Positions 1 through 9,799 of a stretch of 64,000 nucleotides of DNA are shown in pieces. A program made the position numbers and the translations under genes. Source of the stretch: Brachycybe producta (lineage: Eukaryota; Arthropoda; Diplopoda; Playtdesmida; Andrognathidae); contig JAUPFP010000012.1 in assembly GCA_036925085.1 (NCBI GenBank), forward strand, positions 2,889,460 through 2,953,459, written 5' to 3'. The notes below the pieces were generated by a model, which saw nothing but the letters and a program-made list of their open reading frames with translations, searched no databases and was not told where the DNA came from. Position 1 is the stretch's first letter; every line of letters starts with the position of its first letter.

Positions 1-135
1 GTCAATTTTGTGCCTAAATTCAGGGTTGGCAAAAACACAAGTTTTACTTATTTAGCACACTCACTGGTTTAAACCATGTTTGTAGCATTACAGTATGTTA
101 CTAATTAGTAATTACTTTACTAATCTCCAGCCTTA

Positions 136-441
136 CACCTAGTACACACCTGACAATTTAAATGCATTTAAATGATAAACGTGTTCTACAGAGCCCTGTG
201 AAGGGCAAACAATATGTCAAATTCAATTATTCAGTTAATAATCTGAAAATATTGAGTTAATACTTAAATACAAATTTACGATATATAAACTATTGACAAA
301 ATATTGATTTAGTATTTCAATTTAAAATAATAATAAAGTCAATTTTTATTTGGTTCATGTCCTTAACTAAATTCCGTATAATTCACCTAAACACATTTAA
401 TTTGAATTCATTTAACTCAGATGTGTACTGTGTACAAGGTA
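136..441 (+). mobile_element. MITE family X, copy 1
   Basis: About 300 bp with short imperfect terminal inverted repeats (CACCTAGTACACACC and, inverted, TACCTTGTACACAC). It is flanked by TTA on both sides (133-135, 442-444), a 3-bp target duplication as in PIF/Harbinger elements. The body is AT-rich and non-coding. Three further copies lie at 2200-2624, 56526-56830 and 62460-62759. Confidence 0.7.
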
Positions 442-469
442 TTATTATATTGTGACAGACCTTTTTCTA

Positions 470-960
470 CTAGTAGAATCTGCTCCTTTAAGTTGATACG
501 AGTGAGTTGACACTCGTATTGATAGTGAGTGGCTAGGTCACTAATTCTACTGGCCCGGGAGGACTAGACCAATATAACGTCTATTTTGTGTCCTCACTAG
601 TCTCTGGCTAAAGACTTTCACAGTCTTGAGGATCTTTAGTCGCTGTATCTCTCGGATTTGCATCCGTAAATCTGCCCTGAAAATAGTGTGAAATATACTT
701 ACAATCTTGCGTTGCAGGTTTGCACCTGATTGGAGTCCTGAAGTATCCAAAAGGAGGAAGAGCTGCAATTAAATGATGAAAGTCACGTCGCAAAAATAAT
801 CCAATGTGAAAGAAATAGAGAAAACACCACTGGTTTGAGTTAAAGTAAATGGAAGTTTTATTCCAGATATAAAAATATGAAAATCGAACTGGTTAATTAA
901 AACACAACACATAGAAAAATAGTAACTTTGAAACGATCCCATTAAGAGCAATTCTGGCTC
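470..960 (-). mobile_element. LTR/leader-like unit, diverged copy (minus strand)
   Basis: Read on the minus strand, this stretch aligns block by block with the plus-strand unit at 1241-1740: an AT-rich end with an AATAAA-type signal, a CAGGTGCAAACCTG block, a CTAAAGATCCT block, CTAGTGAGGA and then AGAATTAGTGACCTAGCCA. The blocks are in the same order with similar spacing. It appears to be a second, inverted and strongly diverged copy of the end-plus-leader of a retroelement; the family is not identified. Confidence 0.4.
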
Positions 961-1240
961 GTTTGATTTTTTGGAATGGCATGGAACTTTGTCATCCCTC
1001 TGTACCGTCGCACAGAGGGTTGACCCAGTTCCATATGGCTGACGACACCAATATCCTGTTTGGGCGCTTTTCCTCCCAGCCCCACCCTTTCATACAAAAA
1101 GATCATCTTGATAAGCTGTAGCATTAAGTCAATGGGGTTGAGTTTTTCTTGGAATATTGGTTTTAATTGATGATGAATAATTTTTCTATATTTTGTTGAC
1201 CACTGGTTAATCATTTTGATTGGCCAGTTTGGTTTTTGAT

Positions 1241-1461
1241 TTGTTATGCCCAATCAGAGAATACTGAGAAAATGTTCTCAGTATCCTCTTTTTGGGTATA
1301 AAAGGCCGTGTATTTTGATGTAAATCAAGCATTCTTGAAACAGAGAATCTATGCCCAACTTGGGATAGATTTTTATGGAAATAATGAAATAAACTGTTAT
1401 TATGCTTAAAAATTGCTAGTCTTATTTTTATATCTACGAAATAGAACGAAAGTTCTAACAT
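1241..1461 (+). repeat. LTR-like sequence with promoter and poly(A) signals
   Basis: Begins TGTTATGCCC and ends GTTCTAACA, the TGT...ACA pattern of LTRs. Inside are a perfect hairpin (ATACTGAGAA...TTCTCAGTAT), a TATA box (GGTATAAAAGG at about 1296) and AATAAA (about 1389) in the right order for U3-R-U5. A CAGGTGCAAGCCTG block follows downstream. No reverse transcriptase is attached, so this is a solo LTR or a truncated element. Confidence 0.5.
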
Positions 1462-1774
1462 CTTATCATCTAGAACTGTCAACCCAGGTGCAAGCCTGGA
1501 TCTCCAATCCTAGATGAGACTGAAGAAGACAACATGATCAACCAGCTTTTAGTCGGGCAAAAGCCCGAGGAGTAGCAGACAGCTAAAAGATCCTTTTATT
1601 GTAAAGGTTCTTAAAGAGAGGAACTTGTGAGGAAACGAAAGGGACTAATTTGTTCCCTTTCTCCCGAACCAGAATAGAATTAGTGGCCTAGCCAACCACT
1701 TTCTGACCGCTCGAAAGAGCGAAAACGAAGCATTGACGGAATTCTATTCACCCCCTGAACGTGGTTCGTTACAA

Positions 1775-1910
1775 CTTGAAAAATAAAGTAAAAGAACCTA
1801 GCCAAAATTGGGCATAGGTTTGGTCTTTTTAAAATCTCTCTTGAATCTCCAAATATAACCCTTTATATACCCTGAGAATCCAGAAGTCGGATTCTCAGGG
1901 CACAAACTTT
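1775..1910 (-). repeat. Second LTR-like sequence, inverted
   Basis: On the minus strand it reads TGTGCCCTGAGAATCC, a hairpin arm GGATTCTCAGGG, a TATA box (GTATATAAAGGG), then CTATGCCCAATTTTGG. The last block matches CTATGCCCAACTTGGG in the LTR-like sequence at 1241-1461, so both belong to one diverged family, lying in opposite orientations. Confidence 0.45.
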
Positions 1911-2199
1911 CTATTGGTTAATTTAAACTTTTGGCCCAAACAGACCAATCAACGGATTGGTCTATTTTTTCTATTTTTCTCTGAGAAAACGAAAACAAAA
2001 CAATTAAAAATTGATAAATCCACTCGTGGAAGTAAAAATGGGGGGAACGAAAAGGTCAAGATCAGAAATATAGAATCTCGGTCACTCGGTACCAAAAGTA
2101 CTGAGTGGCCCAGAAGCCAGACAAGATACAGGGTGACGTTAACTCTAAAAACGAAAGAGCGCTAAAATAAAAATAAAGCGGCGGGCCCAAACGTCTCAA

Positions 2200-2624
2200 T
2201 ATCTTATACACACATAAGTTAAATGAATTGAAATTGAAATATTAAATCAATATTTTGTCAATAGTTTATATATTATATTTAAGTATTAACTCAATATTTA
2301 GGGATTATTAACTGAATAAATTGAAATTGAATTCGACATAATTGTTTGTTTGCCCTTCACAGGACAGGCATCTGTAGACAGCTTCAGAATTTCATTGGCT
2401 CCGCCCTTTTATGAGCATCATCAATTTCTAATTTGTTTGTTGCTGGGTCTGATGTCACATGCCCCGCCCTTTTTATTTCTAATTGATTGATATTTGGTCT
2501 GACGCTCATGAAATAGCGTGGCTAAAAAAATTCTGAAGCTGTCTACAGGTGCCAGTCTTCACAGGGCTCTGTAAAACACATTTAATATTTTAATGCATTT
2601 AAATTATCAGGTGTTTACTAGGTA
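2200..2624 (-). mobile_element. MITE family X, copy 2 (inverted, interrupted)
   Basis: Reverse-complement copy of the 136-441 element: the blocks AACTCAATATTT, AATATTTTGTCAATAG and TTGTTTGCCCTTCACAGG are shared. A TTA follows the right end (2625-2627), but no matching trinucleotide is clear on the left. A smaller MITE (2364-2556) has inserted into it. Together with copy 1 it forms a 300-bp inverted repeat around 450-2200. Confidence 0.65.
2364..2556. mobile_element. Foldback MITE with 9-bp target duplication (Mutator-like), copy 1
   Basis: Terminal inverted repeats of about 29 bp (ACAGGCATCTGTAGACAGCT... and, inverted, ACTGGCACCTGTAGACAGCT...). Flanked by perfect 9-bp duplications CTTCACAGG at 2355-2363 and 2557-2565, the length used by Mutator-like elements. 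The core carries GGCTCCGCCCTTTTATGA and TTCTAATTTGTTTG, shared with the copies at 16726, 42153 and 57941. It sits inside an X MITE, so it is younger than that element. Confidence 0.7.
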
Positions 2625-2666
2625 TTAGTCAAAGCAGTTCTTGTATAACTACCATCAGTTTGCGGA

Positions 2667-3358
2667 TATAGACATTTGTATAAACACACTTGCCATAAAG
2701 GGCATTTGCCCTAAATCCACTTGCCATAAAACCATTTGCCCAAAAGGGACATTTGTCTTAAAGGCGCTTGCCCAAAAGGGACATTTGTCTTAAAGACGCT
2801 TACCCAAAAGGGACATTTGTCTAAAAGATGCTTGCCCAAAAGGGACATTTGTCTGAAAGACACTTGCCCTAATGGGACATTTGCCCTAAACCCATTTTCC
2901 ATAAAACCACTTTTTTGTTCTGTCTTTTTATACGGTTTAGTGTCTTTCGGTGGAGTGTGTTAAATAGGTTCTGTGCACAGGCATGCAAAAAACACCAAAT
3001 AACGTAAATTGCCGTTGAAAAGCGCTGACCATCCCTGGTTGGTTATTACCCAGCAGAGTGTGCATCGGCAACCTGGGCCCACTTTCGGCCAACCATGGTC
3101 ATTTCTGGGTCCACTTTGGTCAAGACTGGCCACGGTCGCAATAGGTTGAGAACGGGTAAAAAGTTTACTCCCGCGGGGTGTAAACCGCGGGAGCATCGAT
3201 GACTTACTTATTCGGACAAATGGCCTTTTAGGGCAAGTGATTTTAGGGCAAATGTCCCTTTAGGGCAAATGGTTTTATGGCAAGTGTCTATAGGGCAAAT
3301 GTCCCTTTAGGACAAATGGCTTTAGGGCAAGTGTCTTTAGGGTGAATGTCACACACCT
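2667..3358. repeat. Inverted-arm minisatellite element M, copy A
   Basis: The left arm (2690-2905) is a degenerate array of CATTTGCCCTAAA-type units; the right arm (3213-3345) is the inverse (TTTAGGGCAAATG). The centre has the family block with GGCATGCAAAAAACACCAAAT plus an extra piece (about 3010-3205) not seen in other copies. The left end reads TATAGACATTTG and the right end ends in ACACACCTAT, the two termini seen in other copies but here inverted. No coding capacity. Confidence 0.7.
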
Positions 3359-3390
3359 ATCAGTTTGAACTTCAGCATCTAGTATATTAT

Positions 3391-3435
3391 TGTTACGACC
3401 CAACGTGGTCGCTGCAATAACCCCGGTAAATTTGA
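3391..3435 (-). repeat. 3' LTR remnant of the Gypsy element
   Basis: About 45 bp that align with the end of the intact LTR (8542-8586): both carry TGT, then GACCC, GCTGCAATAAC and CCGGTAAATTTGA. Beyond this point pol sequence starts directly, so a deletion joined pol to the LTR end; GGTAAATT occurs on both sides of the join and could have served as microhomology. Confidence 0.7.
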
Positions 3436-5026
3436 CGGTAAATTGTCGAGGAGCCTTGTCCTCAGGTAACTTCTGGTATACTACGACACCTAGACCTTGC
3501 CCACTAGCATCAGTGTGAATTAACACCGCACCACGTGGATCATACATGGTGAGCACTGGTGCTTCGGTTAAAAATGCCTTTAACCGCTTGAACGCTAGAC
3601 CACACTGCTCCGACCAGTCAAAGAACGCATCCTTCCTGGTCAGATCATGCAGTGGCCTTGCGACCTTGGCGAAGTCCTTAATGAACCTACGGTAGTAACC
3701 GGCCAGTCCAAGAAAACTTCGGACAGTGGTCACTGTTGTAGGAACACTGAACTCTTCGACTGCTCTCACGAGTCCCGGGTCCGGAGCAACTCCCTCGGCA
3801 CTGACAATGTGACCGAGATATTTGACCTTGTCAAAACCGAAGAAACATTTGTTCGGCTGCAGTTTCAGCTCCGCCCCTCGTAACAGTCTCAGGGCAGTAC
3901 TTAAGCATTCGAGAAACTGCTCAAAGGTGCTCCCAAAGACGATAATATTGTCTAGGTACACCAAGCAGCTCTCCCACTCATGTCCCGCCAACAAGAGGTC
4001 TAGTGCTCTTTGCATCTGGGCAGGAGCATTGCAGAGTCCGAAAGGCATTTTTCGGAACTCAAACAGGCCTTGAGAGCAAATGAATGCTGTCTTCTCAATG
4101 TCCTGCTCCGCCATCCTGACCTGCCAGTAACCACTAGCAAGGTCCAGGGTTGTGAAATACTTTGCTCCAGCAAGTGAATCGAGGGCATCATCGATGCGAG
4201 GTAACGGGTACTGATCCGCCTTTGTCTGGGCATTCAGTCACTGATAGTCCACACAAAAACGAAAGCCACCATCCTTCTTGCGAACAAGCAAGATAGGGCT
4301 CGCGTAGGGACTATGCAAAGGTTGGAATACCTCTGCATCCAACATCTTCGCTACCTCTTCTCTCTCGATTGCACGAGCCGCCGGAGCGGTTCTTCGCAAT
4401 CCTTCTCGCACAGGAGGTAACCCACGGGTATCAATGGTGTGTTCGACGAGCAGGGTTTCCCTCAGCTCTGTATAATCGAACGCAAAATGATCTCGGCATT
4501 CCAGCATGAACTCCCGAAGCTGTGCCGCCTTTTCAGGCTTCAGGCTAGGTCTGATTTTAAGGCACTTTTCGAGAGTGGGTTTAACTTCCGCATTGAGGAC
4601 CCGGCGACCTTTTCCGGTTGCCCCTCTCAACTTAGATGGCCTGTCCAGTCCTACCACTAAGGTGGCCTCCACAGCTTGAGCTGTCACCACACCCTCCTCT
4701 GTTACCAGGGCAATCGGTACGTCGGCGATGTTCTCAAGCCAAATCTCGTAAGAGCCTTCCTCTGTGGCTTTGGCAATTCCTGCCACCACCAACAGACCAC
4801 GGCCACCTAACGCTTTACGATGTGGCTCTACGAGAAGCAGCTGTCCAGGGCCAGCATGCTCTATCAAGCTCATGGAAACTACCTTCCGCTCATGAGCTGA
4901 TAACCAGACATTCTCCAACAGTCGCAGGGAACAAACTTTCCCGCTCCTAATTGGAGAACTGGTCTCGGTGAGTTCAGGCGACACAATGTCGACCCACCCA
5001 TCCACCTTTTCAGGCTCCGCAGACAT
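3436..5026 (-). pseudogene. Gypsy pol: reverse transcriptase and start of RNase H
   Basis: One minus-strand frame from 5026 downwards covers the N-terminal pol region, the reverse transcriptase (ASPILLVRKKDGGFRFCVDY, then LNAQTKADQYPLPRIDD, DLASGYWQV, FGLCNAPA) and the beginning of RNase H (AVLIHTDASGQGLG). Three lesions are visible: an in-frame TGA at 4235-4237 after FCVDYQ, the catalytic YxDD box changed to YLDN (second Asp lost), and truncation after APRQF where the 3' LTR remnant begins. The enzyme would copy RNA into DNA in the virus-like particle; this copy cannot. Confidence 0.85.
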
Positions 5027-5060
5027 ACCTTCCGGGATCCCGAAGGGAGTAGCAGAGGCT

Positions 5061-5807
5061 CTACAGAATCTTCACCAACGCCTCCAACAACGAGTTCGGA
5101 AGTTGTACCGAAGTACAATGCAAAGCCTGATCGGCCAGTGCAGCATGAAGAGCATCTGGATGTGCATTCCAGATGTCTTCCCGGAAATAAACTTTCCGGC
5201 TCACGACGTCCGACATCAACCCAAACCGAGAAGCCAGGTCAACACCTATAATGGCTTCTCCTTCACCCTCAATGAGAAGATGGGTACGTATGGACCTCCC
5301 GTGGATTGACATGTCCACGTACATGACTCCTATCGCGATGGAGTACCCGCTCATGCCCGAAAGGCATGAGGGGAGGCTAACCTCCTGCACCGGTAACCTC
5401 ATCTCCTGTGCCACCGACATGCTCATAACCGAAACATTGGCACCGGTGTCGACATTCGACTCAACCAGCCGACCATCCATCGAAACCAGAACACGCGGTG
5501 CCCCTTGCAAATACGCACGACTCTGCAATTCAGGTATGGGTAACCGTCGTTGCCCGACATTACTTTTCTGAGCCTCATCCGTCCTCCCGTCTGCAAGGGA
5601 CGGTCGTACCGGATGCTCAGGGGTCTGGGTACCGGTCTCCAAACCAGGAGACCTACTAGGCCTGGGCGACAGCATGGGCGCACCAATGCTCGAAGCCCTC
5701 GTAATGCCCGTACCATTCGGACCTTCTTCTCCACCATTAGTGCCACCCAGCTCTCCAGCTGGGCAAGTGCAGCTTCCAGTGTGGGCCATGGCTATGGAAA
5801 CACCCAA
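5061..5807 (-). pseudogene. Gypsy aspartic protease region
   Basis: A 248-residue open frame with the retropepsin active-site motif VDTGANVSVMS and, further on, IIGVDLASRFGL, the ALIG-like second half of the protease fold. It matures Gag and Pol. It ends 35 bp before the open pol frame and in a different phase; a frameshift between protease and pol is common in Gypsy elements, but here it could also be mutational. Confidence 0.7.
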
Positions 5808-6148
5808 CGGGTAATTTCCGGGTCCGCAGACCTAGCCAGAGGCACCCCTGCTTCATGCAGGATACCCACGTATCTGGACACTGCCTGAAGGTACGTCCCT
5901 TCCTTACTTCGCCGGCATTGCTGGACACCTGAGTTTTTAAGCTTTACCGGTCGCCTGCAGCTCAGTTCTGCAGCGACCGGTGCTAGTTTGACAAGGGCGC
6001 ACGATCGTCTCTGGGAACAGGCAGATAGAACATCTGTCCATCAATTACGGTGGACAAATACTCCCTGCCCTGCAGTACCACGGGTGCAAGCAACCTGTCC
6101 ATGGGCAACAGCCTTTGGACAGTCCTTAAGGTGACCCATTTGGTTACA

Positions 6149-6956
6149 TCAAAAGCATGGACCAGGTTGCCTACGAGTAGGACCTCTGCCACCAGCCGGT
6201 TGGCCAGACCCTGATGAGGCCGCTGTGGACTTATTTCCACCCTGGCTCCACCGCTTCATCTGTGTACCCTTCTGCCTTCCGGTCTTGGCAGTAGCTCTGT
6301 CTGCTTTGGACGGTGCCGCTGCCTTCGCACCCGAAGAGGTAGAAGCAGACGTAGCAGAGCCCTTGGGCTGTGCCACAGCACCAGAGGCCTTGGTCGTAGT
6401 CTTGGCCCCCGGTACCATCAAGGTACGAGCAGGTAACGCTCCCACCGTGAGCATGTCAGCCTCGACCAACATTGCCTCAGCGGTAAAGTCCTTTACCATC
6501 TCGGCTTTCGATCCCCAGAGAGGTCTGAGAATCTCCGGCTGTAGTTTCTTCTTGTAACGAAGGAGTCGACATGATCCATCCTCACCAGGAGAAACTCGTT
6601 CCGCCAGCTCAATAAAGTGCCAGTAGAACGCCTGGAGCGATTCCACAGGCTTGCTTCATTGCTTCGAAACGGTCGAAACAGGCCTGAGTCTGATTTTTGT
6701 TTCCAAAGTTGTGAAGCATAGCCTGCCTCAGCTCCGGCCAGGTCAGGTTCGGCTTGAACTCCACCAAACAGGCATAATGTTCCTCAGCCGGACCATCCAG
6801 CAGGTACGTAAAAAAGCTGCACCTGGCCTCATCCGTCCAGCGTTGGGCCCGGGCCTTGGCTTCGAACTGCCGGAGAAAAGGCATAATGTCCTCTCGTCCA
6901 TCATACCGAATGAATGAGTGGACCGGGTTGAAGAACCCAAACGCCTGGATCTCCAA
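6149..6956 (-). pseudogene. Gypsy gag (capsid region), frameshifted
   Basis: Two overlapping minus-strand frames: 6956-6609 with FLRQFEAKARAQRWTDEAR and LTWPELRQAMLHNFG, typical of the retrotransposon gag capsid fold, and 6646-6149 in another phase with YWHFIELAERVSPGEDG and a long Ala/Ser/Thr/Lys-rich basic tail. The phase change at about 6630 is a frameshift inside the capsid. No CCHC zinc knuckle is visible; the basic tail may replace it. A further open stretch at 5983-6240 may be the remains of the gag-protease link. Confidence 0.65.
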
Positions 6957-7779
6957 CGGGACGGCCGGTGCAAGCGTCTACGGTGCGGTACTTACCCGCC
7001 GTGGTGCCCTGCTCCGGTTCCCCGAAGTCTCAGCATTAGGCCAAGCATCCGTGGGATCCACCTGGTGGACCCTTGGTCGCTGAACGGCCGGAGGAACTCC
7101 CCAACCAACTCCCACAGGAGCAGCCCAAGTTCCTCCCCCTGGAGGCATCCGCTTGGCCGGAGCCGGCGGCGCCCCCTCCATGCATTCCTCTGGTGCACGG
7201 GTGATGGTTAGAACTCTGGTTGTCCTTCCATGGGAATTGCGCCCTGCAACCGCAGGCGGTCAATCCCACGGGAAACCGACCAGAGTTGCTCTTTGGTCAT
7301 TGATGCCAACCATGATGCCGTGTCCACCAAACTGGCACCCGACCAGGACCCCTCCACCTCTTCCAGTAAGAGTTCACCTCCCCGTCCAACTGGATGGGAG
7401 GTGGTAGAGGTTAACAGGCCGGCCGTTGGCCGTCCGCCTGTCCCAGCTGGGGTCAGAGCAACCCCTACTTGACCATCCAATGGTGCTCCCACGGTGCGGT
7501 CGCACCGTCACAAAGTCTCCGGTTGAAGGTTGGTCGGTAGGGACACCCCCTACGGCACCTTCCTCTGTGGAATCACCGTGTCCGTTCCCGCCAACAGCAC
7601 CCCCAACTGTGTGCTGCCCCACCGGCCAAAATCCACGGCCGACGGTGTGGGAACGCAGCTCCAAACCTTCCAATAAACCGCTTCCCCGACCAGACATCGG
7701 GAAAACAGGGTCTTAGCCGATTTCGTCCGTGCAAACACGGGCAGTAATGGCCACCACGTATTTGGACGGAACTCTACTG

Positions 7780-8470
7780 TAAAATACGGTGAATTTATGG
7801 ACAAAAGTCCGCAAAACACCGACAATTAGCGGTAGGACTGTAAATAACCACGGTGTCATGAATAAAAATCCGTGTCCCACGGTTAAATTCACGGTTGGAG
7901 TACTTTTTACTATGTTCGAACGGTGATCTACGGACAAAAGTCCGTTATTCTCCGTCTACTTACGGTAAAATTAATTTTCCACCGTCCAACGTCCGCTTTC
8001 AACGGTCCATAATCTACCGTCCACCAATGGTGAAACCACCTGTTTTACCGTGTTTGAACGGTGATACACGGACAAAAGTTCGTAACCACCGTCTATGGTA
8101 AAACTTGACCGTAAGCCAGTTTTTACCGTGGTTTCACGGACAACGGTCCGTGTCCCACGGTATAACACCGGTAAACCTGTCCGTAAACGGGTTTCCACCG
8201 TAGTTCCACGGACAAACGTTCGTGCCCCATGATGTACTCCCTGTCCCACAGACAAACAACGGTCAAAGTACCGCTACCCCACATTCGGACGGTCCTGCAC
8301 GGTCAACAACCGTGCCCACCGTCTTACTTATGGATAGCCTAGGGCTTTTCTCGGTGACCACCGCGGTATCACGGACAACCGTCTGTGTCCCATGGTCCTT
8401 CACCGGACTACTACGCCCTAAGCCGCTTTCAGCCTTATTTCTGTGGACAAATGTCCACGCCCTACCGGCG
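7780..8470 (-). repeat. Palindromic repeats in the Gypsy leader
   Basis: Between primer-binding site and gag a palindromic motif of the type ACGGACAAAAGTCCGT recurs at least seven times (about 7797, 7929, 8067, 8136, 8207, 8370, 8441) in a CACGG/CCGTG-rich context. Each unit can fold into a stem-loop. The open frames here are by-products of the repeat. Confidence 0.6.
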
Positions 8471-8520
8471 TAATCACGACTCCGGTCTTACCGACCACAC
8501 AAGAGAGGCTGGCGGTAGCG

Positions 8521-8536
8521 CTACCCGGCGCCTCCA
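8521..8536 (-). other. Primer-binding site of the Gypsy element
   Basis: On the minus strand, five bases after the end of the 5' LTR, the sequence TGGAGGCGCCGGGTAG starts with TGG, the complement of a tRNA CCA end. Position and start fit a tRNA primer site; the tRNA was not identified. Confidence 0.5.
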
Positions 8537-8541
8537 CAAAT

Positions 8542-9301
8542 TGTAATGACCCGACTTGGTTGCTGCAATAACTCCGGTAAATTTGAGCAACTTACCGCCT
8601 CTTAACCTCATTGGGACGGGTCGAAGCGCTGACCAGCCCTCCTCTTGCACCCGCCCGTGTCAAGGGTAGTGTCGGACGGAAGTCGGAATCCCTCGCCGCA
8701 AGTCAATGGTCGAAAGGCTGCCGAACAAGACGAAGAATCCACGGTAGATTCCCGTTGAATCCTACCGTGGGTTCCGACGCGAAGCACCGGCCGACATGTC
8801 GAAAAGCACGCCGAAACAGGACGGTGGTGATCGGTGTAAACCCACACGAACCCCCACCCTCTCCGCGGTAACTCCCCAGTGATTATTAAGTATAATAATA
8901 AACAGACACGGACACCAGGTTGAGTGAAAAAGAACGTAGATATTTATTCAAGGAATAAACAGATAAAAACACTCACAAGATAAGGATGAATCTCCTGGCT
9001 AATCCAGCCAGGAGGAGAGGTCATTAACCTCCACACAAAGAGATGAAATGGTGGCCATCTTGGCCACCTGATGTAATTGAAGGAGCACTCTATACCATGC
9101 ACTAGGCATGAAAAGTTTACTTTCACTGCCCAGGTTATAATGGCCACCGCCATTATATACCACCCCCAGGCTGCTCAACCTGGGGGAGAACAGTGACCCT
9201 TGCTGGCCATTTTGTCGTCTGCCTGGCAGCCAAACAGGCGCCTAGCAGACGACACAGGAGTTTTAGTTTTGCTCAAATAGGAGCAAAACTGGGTCGTGAC
9301 A
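8542..9301 (-). repeat. Intact 5' LTR of the Gypsy element (760 bp)
   Basis: Termini are inverted: TGTAATGACCCG on one side and TGGGTCGTGACA on the other. On the minus strand a TATA box (GTATATAATG, 9160-9151) is followed by an AATAAATA poly(A) signal (8948-8941), the expected U3-R-U5 order. The flank is TTAT at 9302-9305. Confidence 0.75.
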
Positions 9302-9315
9302 TTATTTGTCACAAT

Positions 9316-9571
9316 GAATGGTAAAGGTGGCCGACCATCAGCTCCTGTCAGAATCCAATTTTCAGAAATTTCATAGGAAGGAAAAATTAAAGGAATGAAA
9401 TGCAAGGAATGTGGAAAAACTGTTTGTGCAAAGGTAGAAATGGATGAAAATCTATATTCTGATTATTCCAATTATAATATTAATTATGTTATGTCTACTG
9501 AACCATATACTATATATTATAGCACGTTACATGTAAAACTGAAGAGAAGAAAACAAAACAAATTGAGTTAA
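9316..9571 (+). pseudogene. hAT transposase N-terminal relic (BED-type zinc finger)
   Basis: An ATG at 9316 opens a frame with GGRPSAPVRIQFSE, one TAG, then EGKIKGMKCKECGKTVCAKV and about 40 more codons to a TGA at 9569. The CxxC followed by KTVCAKVE resembles the BED finger found at the N-terminus of hAT transposases. The rest of the transposase is absent; the right terminus of the element lies 80 bp downstream. It could not encode an active enzyme. Confidence 0.5.
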
Positions 9572-9652
9572 ACTCGTTTAGCCCAGCCCAATTTAAACCG
9601 TGTTTAAACAGTGCCACCTTGGCGTGCCAACTTTGCCAACCCTACCTAATTT

Positions 9653-9732
9653 GCTCCTAGTCATTTCATGTATTTGCAAAGATATTCTTCAATCTGTACT
9701 GCAGAAATTGCAAATTTTCTCACTTGTTTTAG
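9653..9732 (+). other. Short spacer between the hAT remnant and exon a
   Basis: Eighty bases of AT-rich, non-repetitive intron with a pyrimidine-rich stretch (TTTTCTCACTTGTTTTAG) before the exon. The hAT remnant ends this close to the splice acceptor, so the insertion left the branch-point region intact. Confidence 0.5.
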
Positions 9733-9799
9733 GCATGTTGCAAATGAATTGTTGGATACTGAACGCATTTATGTAATGGAACTAAAAAATATTTTGGAG
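9733..9799 (+). CDS. MCF2L: MCF2L-like exon a (start of DH domain)
   Basis: After a TTTTAG acceptor the first base completes a codon begun upstream (phase 2), then 22 codons run from HVANELLDTERIYV to LKNILE. This is conserved region 1 of the DH domain, which contacts the GTPase switch I. The exon ends at GAG followed by GCAAGT, a GC donor. The nearest GT (in CAAGTTT) would put the next exon out of frame and hit a TGA, so the GC site is required to keep the domain intact. Confidence 0.88.

Larger units (their letters stand above)
3391..9301 (-). mobile_element. Gypsy-type LTR retrotransposon, internally deleted
   Basis: The element lies on the minus strand: 5' LTR (9301-8542), primer-binding site, a leader full of palindromes, gag, protease, reverse transcriptase, then the last 45 bp of the 3' LTR. 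Both outer ends carry the same 4-bp target duplication TTAT (3387-3390 and 9302-9305). RNase H beyond its start, integrase and most of the 3' LTR are missing. The insertion target is the hAT remnant. Confidence 0.85.
21..9644. mobile_element. hAT transposon remnant split by later insertions
   Basis: Left end CAGGGTTGGCAAA at 21; right end at 9632-9644 is the inverted match (TTTGCCAACCCTA). It is flanked by near-identical 8-bp duplications, CCTAAATT (13-20) and CCTAATTT (9645-9652), the duplication length of hAT transposons. Without the nested insertions (136-441 and the region to 2624, 2667-3358, 3391-9301) only a few hundred bases of the original element are left, so it was already an internally deleted copy. 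Confidence 0.65.

Noticed and set aside
4000-8870. Many open frames on the plus strand over the Gypsy element
   Set aside because: They are shadows of minus-strand gag-pol or of the GC-rich palindromic leader; none shows a domain.
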